From positions 1 through 29,380 of the forward strand of contig CAZPHH010000062.1 of NCBI GenBank assembly GCA_964586145.1: a stretch of 29,380 nt of DNA, in the 5' to 3' direction. This DNA is from JAFGJQ01 sp964586145. Lineage in GTDB: Bacteria > Planctomycetota > Phycisphaerae > UBA1845. Under the pieces are notes generated by a model, which was not told where the DNA came from, did not search any database, and saw nothing but the letters and a program-made list of their open reading frames with translations. A program made the position numbers and the translations under genes. Of the stretch, positions 7,317 through 13,431 are shown piece by piece. Positions within the stretch are counted from its first letter, which is position 1, and each line of letters begins with the position of its first letter.

Positions 7317-8956
7317 CCCGACCGGCATCCCTCACTCCACGACCGCTATGGCTGTGTGTGGCGTTCGGCATCGCAATGGCGGTCGGTCCGGCCGGTTGCA
7401 GCTACGACCACTCTCCGCGAACACAGTTACAGCCGCACGTGCAGCGGCCGACAACCTCCGCCGTGCTGATCAGCGTGGACGGGCTGAACATGGCCACGCT
7501 GAACGACATGCTGGCCGCCGGCGAGCTTCCGGCCATACGGCGTTTGATCGACGAGGGTGTGCGCGTGGAGACCGCGGTCAGCGGGTACCCCACCATCACG
7601 TACGCCCAGTTCACCAGCATCCAGACGGGCCTCTACGCGGGTCACCATGGAATCCTCGGCAATAAGTGGTTCGACCGGTACCAGTTGCGTTTCCGCGGCT
7701 ACAACAGGATGTACACCTACCGCGACGTGGACGGGGATTTTCTGGCCCCCACGCTGTACGAGCGGTTGCCGGACCAGGTGACGGTCAGCATCCAGAACGC
7801 GATTCGTCGCGGCGTGACGCGCACCATCGACAACTGGGCCAGCTCGGGGATTCGCTGGTTTTTCGGGCTGTTTCTGGACGTGGACCGGTTGATGTCCACC
7901 CGGTTTGAGGTGGTGCGCGACGTGGCAAACGAAACGGGGCAGTGGCCCGCGTTCATCCACGCCTATCATCCGGCGGTCGACGAGGTGGGCCACCGACACG
8001 GGCCGCGGTCGGAACCGTACCGTCAGGCCGTCCGCAACGTAGACCGGCAGGTCACCCGCATCCGGGAGGCGCTCGACACGGCCGAGATGGCCGACCGGAC
8101 CTATCTGGTGCTGCTGAGCGACCACGGCTTTGAGGGGGTCGACGAGCAATTTGATGTCCCCGACTGGCTGCGACGCGAACGCGGCCTGAAGGTCACCGAC
8201 CGGCCGTTTGAAAACGAATGGTTCGAGCAGCGGTTTCGACATTTCTCTCGGTTCGACGCCGTCGTCATCAATGGCGGGAATCGCCGGGCGGTCATCCACT
8301 TGCGAGGGCTGGGCGGATGGTCTGAGCCACCGGCCCGGGAGGCCGTCCAGAACCTGCTGCAGGCCGATCCGACCACCGGCCGGCCCGGGCTGATCGACCA
8401 TCCCGGCGTGGAGCTGGTCGCCCGCCCGATCGAGGACGACGGAGATGAGCGTGTCATTGAGTTGCTCTCCCGGACCGGCCGGTCGCAGGTCCAACGGCGC
8501 TGGCACGAGGGTACCAAGCTCTACCGCTTCGAGCGGCTGGAGGGCGATGCCCTCGGGGACTGGACGAATGAAGCGCTGGAGCAGGTAATCGCCGACGGCT
8601 GGCATGCCTGCGACGTGTGGCTGACGGCCACCGTCGACTCGCTGTACCCGGACCTGGTCGTTCAGATGGTGGAGATGTTCGACACGCCGCGCGCGGGCGA
8701 CATCGTCCTCTTCGCCGAGGACGGCTGGGACTTCGGCTCCAGCAACCGCGGCGGGCACGGCAGCATCACCCGCTCCGACATGGTGGTTCCGATGGTCTTC
8801 GTCGGGCCGGGCATCCCGGCCGGTCGGACCATCCCGTGTGCCCGCCTGGTGGACGTGGCCCCAACGCTGCTGCATCTGGTACGGGGTCGTCCACTCAGCC
8901 CGGGTGAACCGCCCTTTGACGGGATCGACCGGGCCCCGGAATTGCTGCACCCCTGA
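7313..8956 (+). CDS. Alkaline-phosphatase-superfamily (nucleotide pyrophosphatase/phosphodiesterase) lipoprotein
   Basis: The product is a 547-residue secreted phosphoesterase. The N terminus is a lipoprotein signal with lipid-attachment Cys at C29 (VGPAGC). Catalytic signatures follow the NPP/type I phosphodiesterase plan: SVDGLN with metal ligand D56; YPTITYAQF, where T96 aligns with the nucleophilic Thr; TGLYAGHHGI; AYHPAVDEVGHRHGP with an Asp and His ligand; LLSDHGF with an Asp-His pair; and GGHGS with the last His. The substrate-contact Asn of typical NPPs (FPN) is replaced by YAQ, so substrate choice may differ. It starts within the stop of the GT-C-like gene (ATGA), suggesting a shared process at the outer surface, for example phosphoester removal from an envelope glycan or lipid. 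That link is inference. Confidence 0.88.
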   Translation: MTRPASLTPRPLWLCVAFGIAMAVGPAGCSYDHSPRTQLQPHVQRPTTSAVLISVDGLNMATLNDMLAAGELPAIRRLIDEGVRVETAVSGYPTITYAQFTSIQTGLYAGHHGILGNKWFDRYQLRFRGYNRMYTYRDVDGDFLAPTLYERLPDQVTVSIQNAIRRGVTRTIDNWASSGIRWFFGLFLDVDRLMSTRFEVVRDVANETGQWPAFIHAYHPAVDEVGHRHGPRSEPYRQAVRNVDRQVTRIREALDTAEMADRTYLVLLSDHGFEGVDEQFDVPDWLRRERGLKVTDRPFENEWFEQRFRHFSRFDAVVINGGNRRAVIHLRGLGGWSEPPAREAVQNLLQADPTTGRPGLIDHPGVELVARPIEDDGDERVIELLSRTGRSQVQRRWHEGTKLYRFERLEGDALGDWTNEALEQVIADGWHACDVWLTATVDSLYPDLVVQMVEMFDTPRAGDIVLFAEDGWDFGSSNRGGHGSITRSDMVVPMVFVGPGIPAGRTIPCARLVDVAPTLLHLVRGRPLSPGEPPFDGIDRAPELLHP

Positions 8957-8957
8957 A

Positions 8958-8983
8958 GGGGGTTGGAACGCCCCCCAAAAAAA
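8958..8983. terminator. GC hairpin after the phosphodiesterase gene
   Basis: GGGGG (8958-8962) and CCCCCC (8971-8976) form a short stem with an 8-nt loop directly after the stop codon, followed by A7 at 8977-8983. On the plus strand there is no T-tract, so this is not a classical intrinsic terminator. It could stop transcription or stabilise the mRNA end. Confidence 0.3.
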
Positions 8984-9021
8984 CAATCACCGTCCAGCGC
9001 GAAAGCTCCCGGCGCGGCACG

Positions 9022-9049
9022 ATGACTCGTCCGAGACGGACGGTACAAT
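9022..9049 (+). promoter_or_regulatory. Promoter-like element of the GH113-like gene
   Basis: TACAAT (9044-9049) is preceded by ATGACT (9022-9027) at 16 bp. Only 9 nt (9050-9058) separate the -10 hexamer from the ATG, with no ribosome site between them, so the transcript would be leaderless or nearly so. Confidence 0.4.
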
Positions 9050-9058
9050 GCCCGGGCC

Positions 9059-10219
9059 ATGAACGGTGCCCGAATCATCGCGTTTCTGGTTGCCGCCGGT
9101 GTCGGATGGGCCGTCTGGCGGGCGGATCGGGAGTCGCCCGCAACGGGCGCCTCCTGCCTTGACGCGGCGCCGGCCCGACGGGACACGCCGGTCGTAACGC
9201 CACCGGTCACTACCCGGCCGCGCGAAGCCACCCGCCCGCGGCTGCGCGGGCTGCCCTCGCCCGATCCGCCGTACCACGGCATGGCCATCCAAGTGTACTC
9301 GGCGGACAACGTGGTCGCCCGCTACGGGCAGATGATCCGCGAAATCGCAGAGCTGGGGGCCGACACCGTCCTGTTCAGTCTGGACGGCTTCCAGAAGCAC
9401 GTGGAATCCACCGACATCCGCACCGATCCCAAGCGCACCCCGACGGACGACGAATGGCTCGAGCTGTTTGACCTCGCACACAACCAGGGCCTGCGCATCG
9501 TGCTGATGCCCAAGATTCTGCTGTCCGATCCGCGAGGCAATGAATGGCGGGGCAAAATCCAGCCGACCAGTTGGGACGCCTGGTTTGACGCCTACCGCCG
9601 GCTCGTCGTCCACTATGCAACCCTGGCCGAACGCGGGCACGTGGAGGTGTTCATCGTCGGATCCGAGCTGGTCAGCACGGAGAAGATGACGGACGAATGG
9701 AGACGTGTGATTGCGGAGGTGCGCGACTGCTACCACGGCCGGCTGAGCTACTCGGCCAACTGGGACCATTACCGCGGGATCCAGTTCTGGGGCGATCTCG
9801 ATCTGATTGGCATGACCTCGTACCACCGGCTCTCCGACAACCCGGGCCCGAGCCTGGAGGACCTGCGGAAAAGCTGGGTCCCCATAAAGCGTCGCATCCT
9901 GGAGTGGCAAGCGGGCGTGGGCAAGCCGCTGCTGTTTACCGAAGCCGGCTGGTGCAGCCAGGAGGGCTGCTCGGTGGAGGCATGGAACTACTACCGCCAG
10001 GAAAAGGCCACCCCCGCCGGCATGCGGGAACAGGCCGACTGCTACCAGGCGTTCATAGAGGCCTGGTCGGATGAACCGGCCGTCGGCGGAATCCTGTGGT
10101 GGGAATGGTCGTACGAAGCCCGGGGCGAGTTGGACTACGGGTACACCCCCAAGGGCAAACCCGCCGAGCGCCTGCTTCGCGATTTCTTCCGGAGGCAGGG
10201 CCAGGCGACGGAACGCTAG
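9059..10219 (+). CDS. GH113-like glycoside hydrolase, membrane-anchored or exported
   Basis: The 386-residue protein has an N-terminal hydrophobic segment (residues 5-20) and a Pro/Thr-rich spacer to about residue 70, then a TIM-barrel domain. Matches to the GH113 (beta-mannanase-like) pattern are the early strand YHGMAIQVYS, GLRIVLMPKI, a W-G-I stretch, FIVGSELV with E203 as probable acid/base, DLIGMTSYHRL, LLFTEAGW with E295 as probable nucleophile, and GILWWEW near the end. It probably cleaves a mannan-like or other beta-linked polysaccharide outside the cytoplasmic membrane. The family assignment is by motif recall and other clan GH-A families are possible. It follows the phosphodiesterase gene by about 100 bp and has its own promoter-like element. 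Confidence 0.75.
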   Translation: MNGARIIAFLVAAGVGWAVWRADRESPATGASCLDAAPARRDTPVVTPPVTTRPREATRPRLRGLPSPDPPYHGMAIQVYSADNVVARYGQMIREIAELGADTVLFSLDGFQKHVESTDIRTDPKRTPTDDEWLELFDLAHNQGLRIVLMPKILLSDPRGNEWRGKIQPTSWDAWFDAYRRLVVHYATLAERGHVEVFIVGSELVSTEKMTDEWRRVIAEVRDCYHGRLSYSANWDHYRGIQFWGDLDLIGMTSYHRLSDNPGPSLEDLRKSWVPIKRRILEWQAGVGKPLLFTEAGWCSQEGCSVEAWNYYRQEKATPAGMREQADCYQAFIEAWSDEPAVGGILWWEWSYEARGELDYGYTPKGKPAERLLRDFFRRQGQATER

Positions 10220-10273
10220 TCCGCCCCGAATTCAATTCTTGCGTTTTCATTGACACGGGCGACAATTTCGCTT

Positions 10274-10327
10274 GCGCATCGGGCGGGGTCGCCGCGGGCC
10301 GGCGCCACTTCGCACGCCGCGATGCGC
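10274..10327. repeat. 8-bp inverted repeat in the GH113/PLC intergenic region
   Basis: GCGCATCG (10274-10281) and CGATGCGC (10320-10327) are exact complements separated by 38 bp, in the 140-bp gap ahead of the next gene. A TTGACA at 10250-10255 lies just upstream but has no convincing -10 partner. The repeat may be an operator or a chance event in GC-rich DNA. Confidence 0.35.
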
Positions 10328-10359
10328 CCGGTTTCACATCATGATTCGAAAGGGAACAA

Positions 10360-11556
10360 ATGCAGAACCACACATGCACGGCCGGGGCGGGCGTGTTGCT
10401 GCTGTGTCTGGCGGCTCCCGCATTCGCCATAGGGTTTGAAAACCATCGGATTGTCGCCCGCGAAGCGATGGAGTGCCTGCCGGGACCCATCGCGCCGCTG
10501 TTTGTCGCCGAACGACTGGCGTTTCTGGAGCGCTCTCTGGAACCGGCGACGGTGTGGCCGCGGGATTCCGAGCTGCGCCGTCGCGAATGCTGGCACCACG
10601 TTCCGCTCGACCTGGCGGCGGCCGCGCAGACGCGAGAGGCCCGCTTGGATGCGGCGGCCCGCTTTCCGCGCACGCCGGGCGGGGCCCGTGCCCTCTACAC
10701 CGAGCACCACGTTCGTCGGGGTGGAACGCTGCCCTGGTCCATCGAAGAGTTGTACCAGGACCTGGTGGAGGCCTTCCGCGAGGGCAGCGAGGAGGACGTG
10801 ATCCGGGCGGCCGGATACCTCACGCACTTTGCGGGAGAGTGCGCTTCACCCTTCAGCGCGACGGCCAATACAGGCGGGCAGTTGACGGGCAACCTGCAGT
10901 TCGGCTCGCGTCAGCTCGGGGAGGAGTTGTACCCACACCAGAGCGTGCAGTATCGGTTCGACCTGGAACTGGTCAACCGGAACGGGAGCCGGTATCGCGA
11001 GCGACTCCACCTGAGCTCGAGCGATTGTGAATCGATCGGCGCCCCGGTGGACCGGTCCTTCTCGGTGCTTCTGGACTCTGTGGGGTGTCTGGACGAACTC
11101 CTGACGGCGGACCGGGAGATTCTGGCGCAGTTGGCCGTCACCGATGCCACGGGCTTCCTTCGGCGGGCAAACGAGTACTACGTACTGCTCGACGAGCGCT
11201 GCGGCGACGTCTATGTGGATCGGCTGCGGGCGGCGGCCCGGCTCGCCGGCGGGTTGATCGGGGGCGCGTGGGAGGCCGCGGGACGCCCGGACGTGGAGAC
11301 CGTCCGCACACGCGGTCTGCGGGGAATGTCGGCGGCCGCGACGGGCCAGCCCACGGCGGACGACCCAGCCGGTGCGGCTTCGGAGCCGCCCCCGGGGATC
11401 ACGTTTGTCGGGAGCAAAGGCTCGAAAGTGTTTCATCGAAGCGACTGCCCCCATGCGGCACGAATCCGGGACGGCAACCGCGTGGAGTTCCGGTCGGCGG
11501 ACGAGGCCAGGCGGCAGGGCCGACGCCCCTGTCGAACCTGCATGCCCGAAGGCTGA
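10360..11556 (+). CDS. Exported zinc-dependent phospholipase C/S1-P1 nuclease-like protein with Ada-like zinc tail
   Basis: The protein has 398 residues. A signal peptide with AFA cleavage near residue 23 is followed by IGFENHRIVAREAMECLP, like the opening helix and metal His of the zinc phospholipase C/S1-P1 superfamily. Other matches are ECWHHVPLD (family HY/H-x-D site) and the helix AGYLTHFAGECASPFSATAN, which resembles the G-x-LxHxxGDxHxPLH block with Glu in place of the usual Asp. After a Pro/Ala linker the last 50 residues form an Ada-type zinc-binding module: FVGSKGSKVFHRSDCPHA then GRRPCRTCMPEG (C-x2-H ... C-x2-C). Fusions of this tail to exported nucleases are known. Hydrolysis of phospholipid or nucleic acid is inferred and the substrate cannot be decided from sequence. 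Confidence 0.65.
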   Translation: MQNHTCTAGAGVLLLCLAAPAFAIGFENHRIVAREAMECLPGPIAPLFVAERLAFLERSLEPATVWPRDSELRRRECWHHVPLDLAAAAQTREARLDAAARFPRTPGGARALYTEHHVRRGGTLPWSIEELYQDLVEAFREGSEEDVIRAAGYLTHFAGECASPFSATANTGGQLTGNLQFGSRQLGEELYPHQSVQYRFDLELVNRNGSRYRERLHLSSSDCESIGAPVDRSFSVLLDSVGCLDELLTADREILAQLAVTDATGFLRRANEYYVLLDERCGDVYVDRLRAAARLAGGLIGGAWEAAGRPDVETVRTRGLRGMSAAATGQPTADDPAGAASEPPPGITFVGSKGSKVFHRSDCPHAARIRDGNRVEFRSADEARRQGRRPCRTCMPEG

Positions 11557-11561
11557 GGGGT

Positions 11562-11590
11562 GCGGGGTCCGCCCGGGACCGTATCCCCGC
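11562..11590 (+). terminator. Hairpin after the PLC/S1-P1-like gene
   Basis: GGTCC (11566-11570) pairs with GGACC (11576-11580), and flanking GCGG/CCGC (11562-11565 with 11587-11590) can extend the stem with a bulge. It starts 5 bp after the stop codon. There is no T-tract, so intrinsic termination is uncertain. Confidence 0.35.
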
Positions 11591-11686
11591 GCCGCCCCCG
11601 AGATGGCCAGGGGGACTCGCGGGCTGTCTTTGGGGCCGGGCGCGCGCGCAGGAAGGTCGGGACAGTCGAGGGGGGCGGCGGCGCAG

Positions 11687-11738
11687 AAAAAAATGAGATG
11701 GAAGATCGCCGTGGCGCTACGGTTCTTCCATCTCATTT
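11687..11738 (-). terminator. Intrinsic terminator of the tiny lysine-rich gene
   Basis: A perfect 15-bp stem is formed by 11691-11705 and 11724-11738 with an 18-nt loop that can itself pair (CCGT with ACGG). Read on the minus strand, the stem runs into T7 (plus-strand A7 at 11687-11693). This is a textbook Rho-independent terminator in the minus direction only; the plus-strand side has no T-run. It lies about 105 nt beyond the stop codon of the 29-residue gene. Confidence 0.85.
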
Positions 11739-11744
11739 CGTGTG

Positions 11745-11764
11745 CAGTCTTGTGAACAAGACTG
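11745..11764. repeat. 20-bp palindrome (9-2-9) beside the terminator
   Basis: CAGTCTTGT and ACAAGACTG are exact complements with a 2-bp centre. The element lies 6 bp from the terminator stem, inside the predicted 3' untranslated region of the lysine-rich gene. As RNA it would form a tight hairpin in tandem with the terminator. As DNA it has the symmetry of a dimeric regulator site, but no start codon is near. Confidence 0.6.
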
Positions 11765-11844
11765 ATCGGAGGCGATCCCTGTCTCCACTTACCGTGGCGC
11801 GTACCAGAGACCGGGCTCACCTCGCCGCAAGTCGGGTACGCCCG

Positions 11845-11934
11845 TTACTTCGCGGCTTTCTTCTTGCGTTTCTTGGCGGCCTTCTTTGCCTTCTTGGCGC
11901 CTTTCTTCTTGGCAGCCTTGCGCTTTTTCGCCAT
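11845..11934 (-). CDS. 29-residue lysine/alanine-rich basic protein
   Basis: The predicted protein is only 29 residues and starts MAKKRKAAKKKG. It contains 16 Lys and 2 Arg (18 of 29 residues), the rest being almost entirely Ala with one Gly. The case for a real gene is strong: AAAGGAGGTG (plus 11941-11950) sits 8 nt before ATG 11934, a near-consensus promoter lies just upstream, and an intrinsic terminator closes the unit. ATG 11940 is too close to the ribosome site. Composition resembles the C-terminal tails of histone H1-like bacterial proteins (KAAKK repeats), so nucleic-acid binding or polyanion compaction is the obvious inference. The alternative is a leader peptide or dual-function RNA. 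No neighbour shares its strand within 800 bp. Confidence 0.7.
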   Translation of the reverse strand: MAKKRKAAKKKGAKKAKKAAKKRKKKAAK

Positions 11935-11960
11935 GGACATCACCTCCTTTCTGATCGCAA

Positions 11961-11988
11961 ATGGTAGCAGGCCGAAAAAACCTGTCAA
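11961..11988 (-). promoter_or_regulatory. Promoter of the lysine-rich gene
   Basis: On the minus strand, perfect TTGACA (plus 11983-11988) is followed after 16 bp by TACCAT (plus 11961-11966). Runs of T flank the -35 on its upstream side (plus A8 at 11987-11994) and fall within the spacer (plus A6 at 11975-11980). Transcription would begin near 11954, giving a short leader with the strong ribosome site. Confidence 0.7.
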
Positions 11989-11994
11989 AAAAAA

Positions 11995-12682
11995 TCCTGC
12001 AAATTGTCTCCAGTTTTGTATCGGCCGCTTCCCGCCGATTTCTCCAGTTTTCGCGCCACGCCGCGGCGCCGGCGCCCCGCGCGACCCGAGATCCCGCATC
12101 CGACAAGCGCGCGGCGGCGGCGCCGTGAAGGTGTCAGCACGTGGCGTTTAACCGAAGGTCCCCGCGCGCGCCGCATGCGGTGCGACGGGGTTGCTCGGTG
12201 ACGCCGTGAGACGCACGACGCCCCGTGGCGGCGTCCCGCAAGGTGCCTCACGTCGGCACTAGCGATTTCGCCCAAATGCCTGTTCTGCTTCGGAATTTCG
12301 CACTCTCCGGCGAATGCCGGATCCCGGTTCCGTGCCGCTTCGCCGGGGTCAAAACGGGGGCCGGCGCCGGGCGCCGCATCGCGCGGGACGGCCACTGCCG
12401 TTGCCGTTCCGCGGGTTGCACCTCCGTCGTGCAGATGAATGAGCTCGCAACCGGATGAAGTGGACGACACACCGTTCGGCCGAGGACGCCGACGCCATGC
12501 GCGGCCCCGCGAATTCATCGCGCAAGCAGTCCTCTCCGCCGGACCGACCCGGCGAAAAAATTTTTCGGAATTTTCCTTGGCGCGGGGCGCGCGAGGGCCG
12601 AAATCCGGCGTGACGGGGTGCGGCGGCGCCGCGCGGCGAACCCCGGTGCGGCTGCGGGACGTGTCGTTTGTGTCAGCCGCCG
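11995..12682. other. Apparently non-coding, CG-dinucleotide-rich gap
   Basis: About 690 bp between the lysine-rich gene and the efp terminator contains no believable gene on either strand. The long open frames here translate to Arg/Pro/Ala-rich sequence without domains or ribosome sites. CGCG and GCGGCG runs are denser than in the flanking genes. Two things stand out: a nested inverted repeat at 12198-12259 and an A6T5 tract in CGAAAAAATTTTTCG at 12553-12567. No tRNA or known riboswitch was recognised. Confidence 0.6.
12198..12259. other. Nested stem structure, possible structured RNA
   Basis: 12198-12210 can pair with 12247-12259 in 11 of 13 positions. Inside, GACGCC (12217-12222) pairs exactly with GGCGTC (12230-12235) around a 7-nt loop. 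It lies in the centre of the non-coding gap. In DNA this rich in G and C such stems arise easily by chance, so this is only a candidate. Confidence 0.3.
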
Positions 12683-12685
12683 CCG

Positions 12686-12720
12686 AAAAAAAACGGCCGC
12701 GCCACGGGTGGCCGGCCGTT
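12686..12720 (-). terminator. Intrinsic terminator of efp
   Basis: AACGGCC (12692-12698) pairs with GGCCGTT (12714-12720), with further GCCAC/GTGGC pairing inside. On the minus strand the stem is followed by T8 (plus A8 at 12686-12693). It lies about 22 bp beyond the efp stop codon and reads in the efp direction. Confidence 0.88.
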
Positions 12721-12742
12721 TGTCGTGGATACGAACTGGCGG

Positions 12743-13303
12743 TCACTTGGCCCGTTCGACGTATTCGCCGGAGCGTGTGTCCACGCGGATTCGCTCGCCC
12801 GGTTCGATGAACGCGGGCACCCGCACCCGGGCCCCGGTTTCCAGAACGGCGTCCTTCGGCTGGTTCGTCACCGTGGACCCCTTCACCACCGGCGGCGTGT
12901 CCACGATTTCCAGCTCGACCACGTGGGGCAACTCGACGGAGATGATCCGACCGTCCAGGAGTTGAGCAGTGACCTTCTCGTTGGGCTTGAGAAACTTCAC
13001 CGCCTCGCCCACCACGTCCTTGCCCACGTGAATCTGGTCGTAGTTCGTGGAATCCATCAGGATGAAGTCTTCGCCGTCCTGGTACAGGTACTCGTACTCC
13101 CGGCTGTCCACAAACGGCTGCTCCAGCCGGTCATCCACGCGAAAACGCACGTCGATGATCAATCCGTCCATCATGCCCTTCAGCTTGGTCTGCATGTAGC
13201 TGGCCTTGTTGCCCTTGGCCACGTGCTGGGCATCGTGTACGACGTACGGTTTGCCCTCGTGGATGACCGCTCGCCCCTTGCGAAGATCCACCGCCTTGAT
13301 CAT
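12743..13303 (-). CDS. efp: Translation elongation factor P
   Basis: EF-P binds between the P and E sites of stalled ribosomes and helps form peptide bonds at polyproline stretches. The 186-residue protein from ATG 13303 has the family start (MIKAVDLRKGRAVIHEGKPYVV) and end (IKVDTRSGEYV-type: IRVDTRSGEYVERAK), plus the VELEIVDTPPVVKG block. AGGGAG lies 8 nt before the ATG. An open frame continues upstream for 82 codons but lacks EF-P similarity. The tip of the first-domain loop reads VAKGNKASYMQTKLK. Ungapped alignment to E. coli EF-P places N32, not Lys, at the position of the modified K34, with K33 next to it. No epmA/epmB, earP or ymfI-type modification gene is in the window. Confidence 0.94.
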   Translation of the reverse strand: MIKAVDLRKGRAVIHEGKPYVVHDAQHVAKGNKASYMQTKLKGMMDGLIIDVRFRVDDRLEQPFVDSREYEYLYQDGEDFILMDSTNYDQIHVGKDVVGEAVKFLKPNEKVTAQLLDGRIISVELPHVVELEIVDTPPVVKGSTVTNQPKDAVLETGARVRVPAFIEPGERIRVDTRSGEYVERAK

Positions 13304-13352
13304 CTGACCGACTCCCTGAAACTCCTCAACCTCGGCTCTTGCCAGACCTTGA

Positions 13353-13381
13353 ATCGTCGCAGAACGGCGCGAAACGGTCAA
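13353..13381 (-). promoter_or_regulatory. Likely efp promoter
   Basis: On the minus strand TTGACC (plus 13376-13381) is followed after 17 bp by GACGAT (plus 13353-13358). The -35 is close to consensus and the -10 is weak. It is back to back with the methyltransferase promoter, the two -35 hexamers being 11 bp apart. Confidence 0.4.
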
Positions 13382-13392
13382 GGGCTGCCGAT

Positions 13393-13421
13393 TTGGCAGA
13401 CCCGCGCCGCGAACGTAGAAT
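13393..13421 (+). promoter_or_regulatory. Methyltransferase promoter, leaderless type
   Basis: TTGGCA (13393-13398) and TAGAAT (13416-13421) are separated by exactly 17 bp, each one base from consensus. The -10 lies only 10 nt before ATG 13432 with no ribosome site, so transcription should begin within a few bases of the start codon. Confidence 0.65.
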
Positions 13422-13431
13422 CCACGCTCGC

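Noticed and set aside
10250..10255. Perfect TTGACA upstream of the PLC/S1-P1-like gene
   Set aside because: No -10-like hexamer at 16-18 bp, so it is not called as a promoter.
12553..12567. A6T5 tract as a terminator
   Set aside because: CGAAAAAATTTTTCG has almost no loop and no GC stem, so it is unlikely to terminate transcription. It is kept only as a note on the gap.
11985..12746. 253-codon minus-strand frame in the non-coding gap
   Set aside because: Arg/Pro-rich low-complexity translation, no ribosome site, and it runs across the efp terminator and the promoter region of the lysine-rich gene.
12439..12810. 123-codon plus-strand frame
   Set aside because: It overlaps the efp terminator and the efp 3' end on the other strand, and the composition is not protein-like.
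13339..13431. N-terminal extension of the methyltransferase
   Set aside because: It would cover the leaderless promoter at 13393-13421 and adds Arg-rich sequence without similarity to the family.
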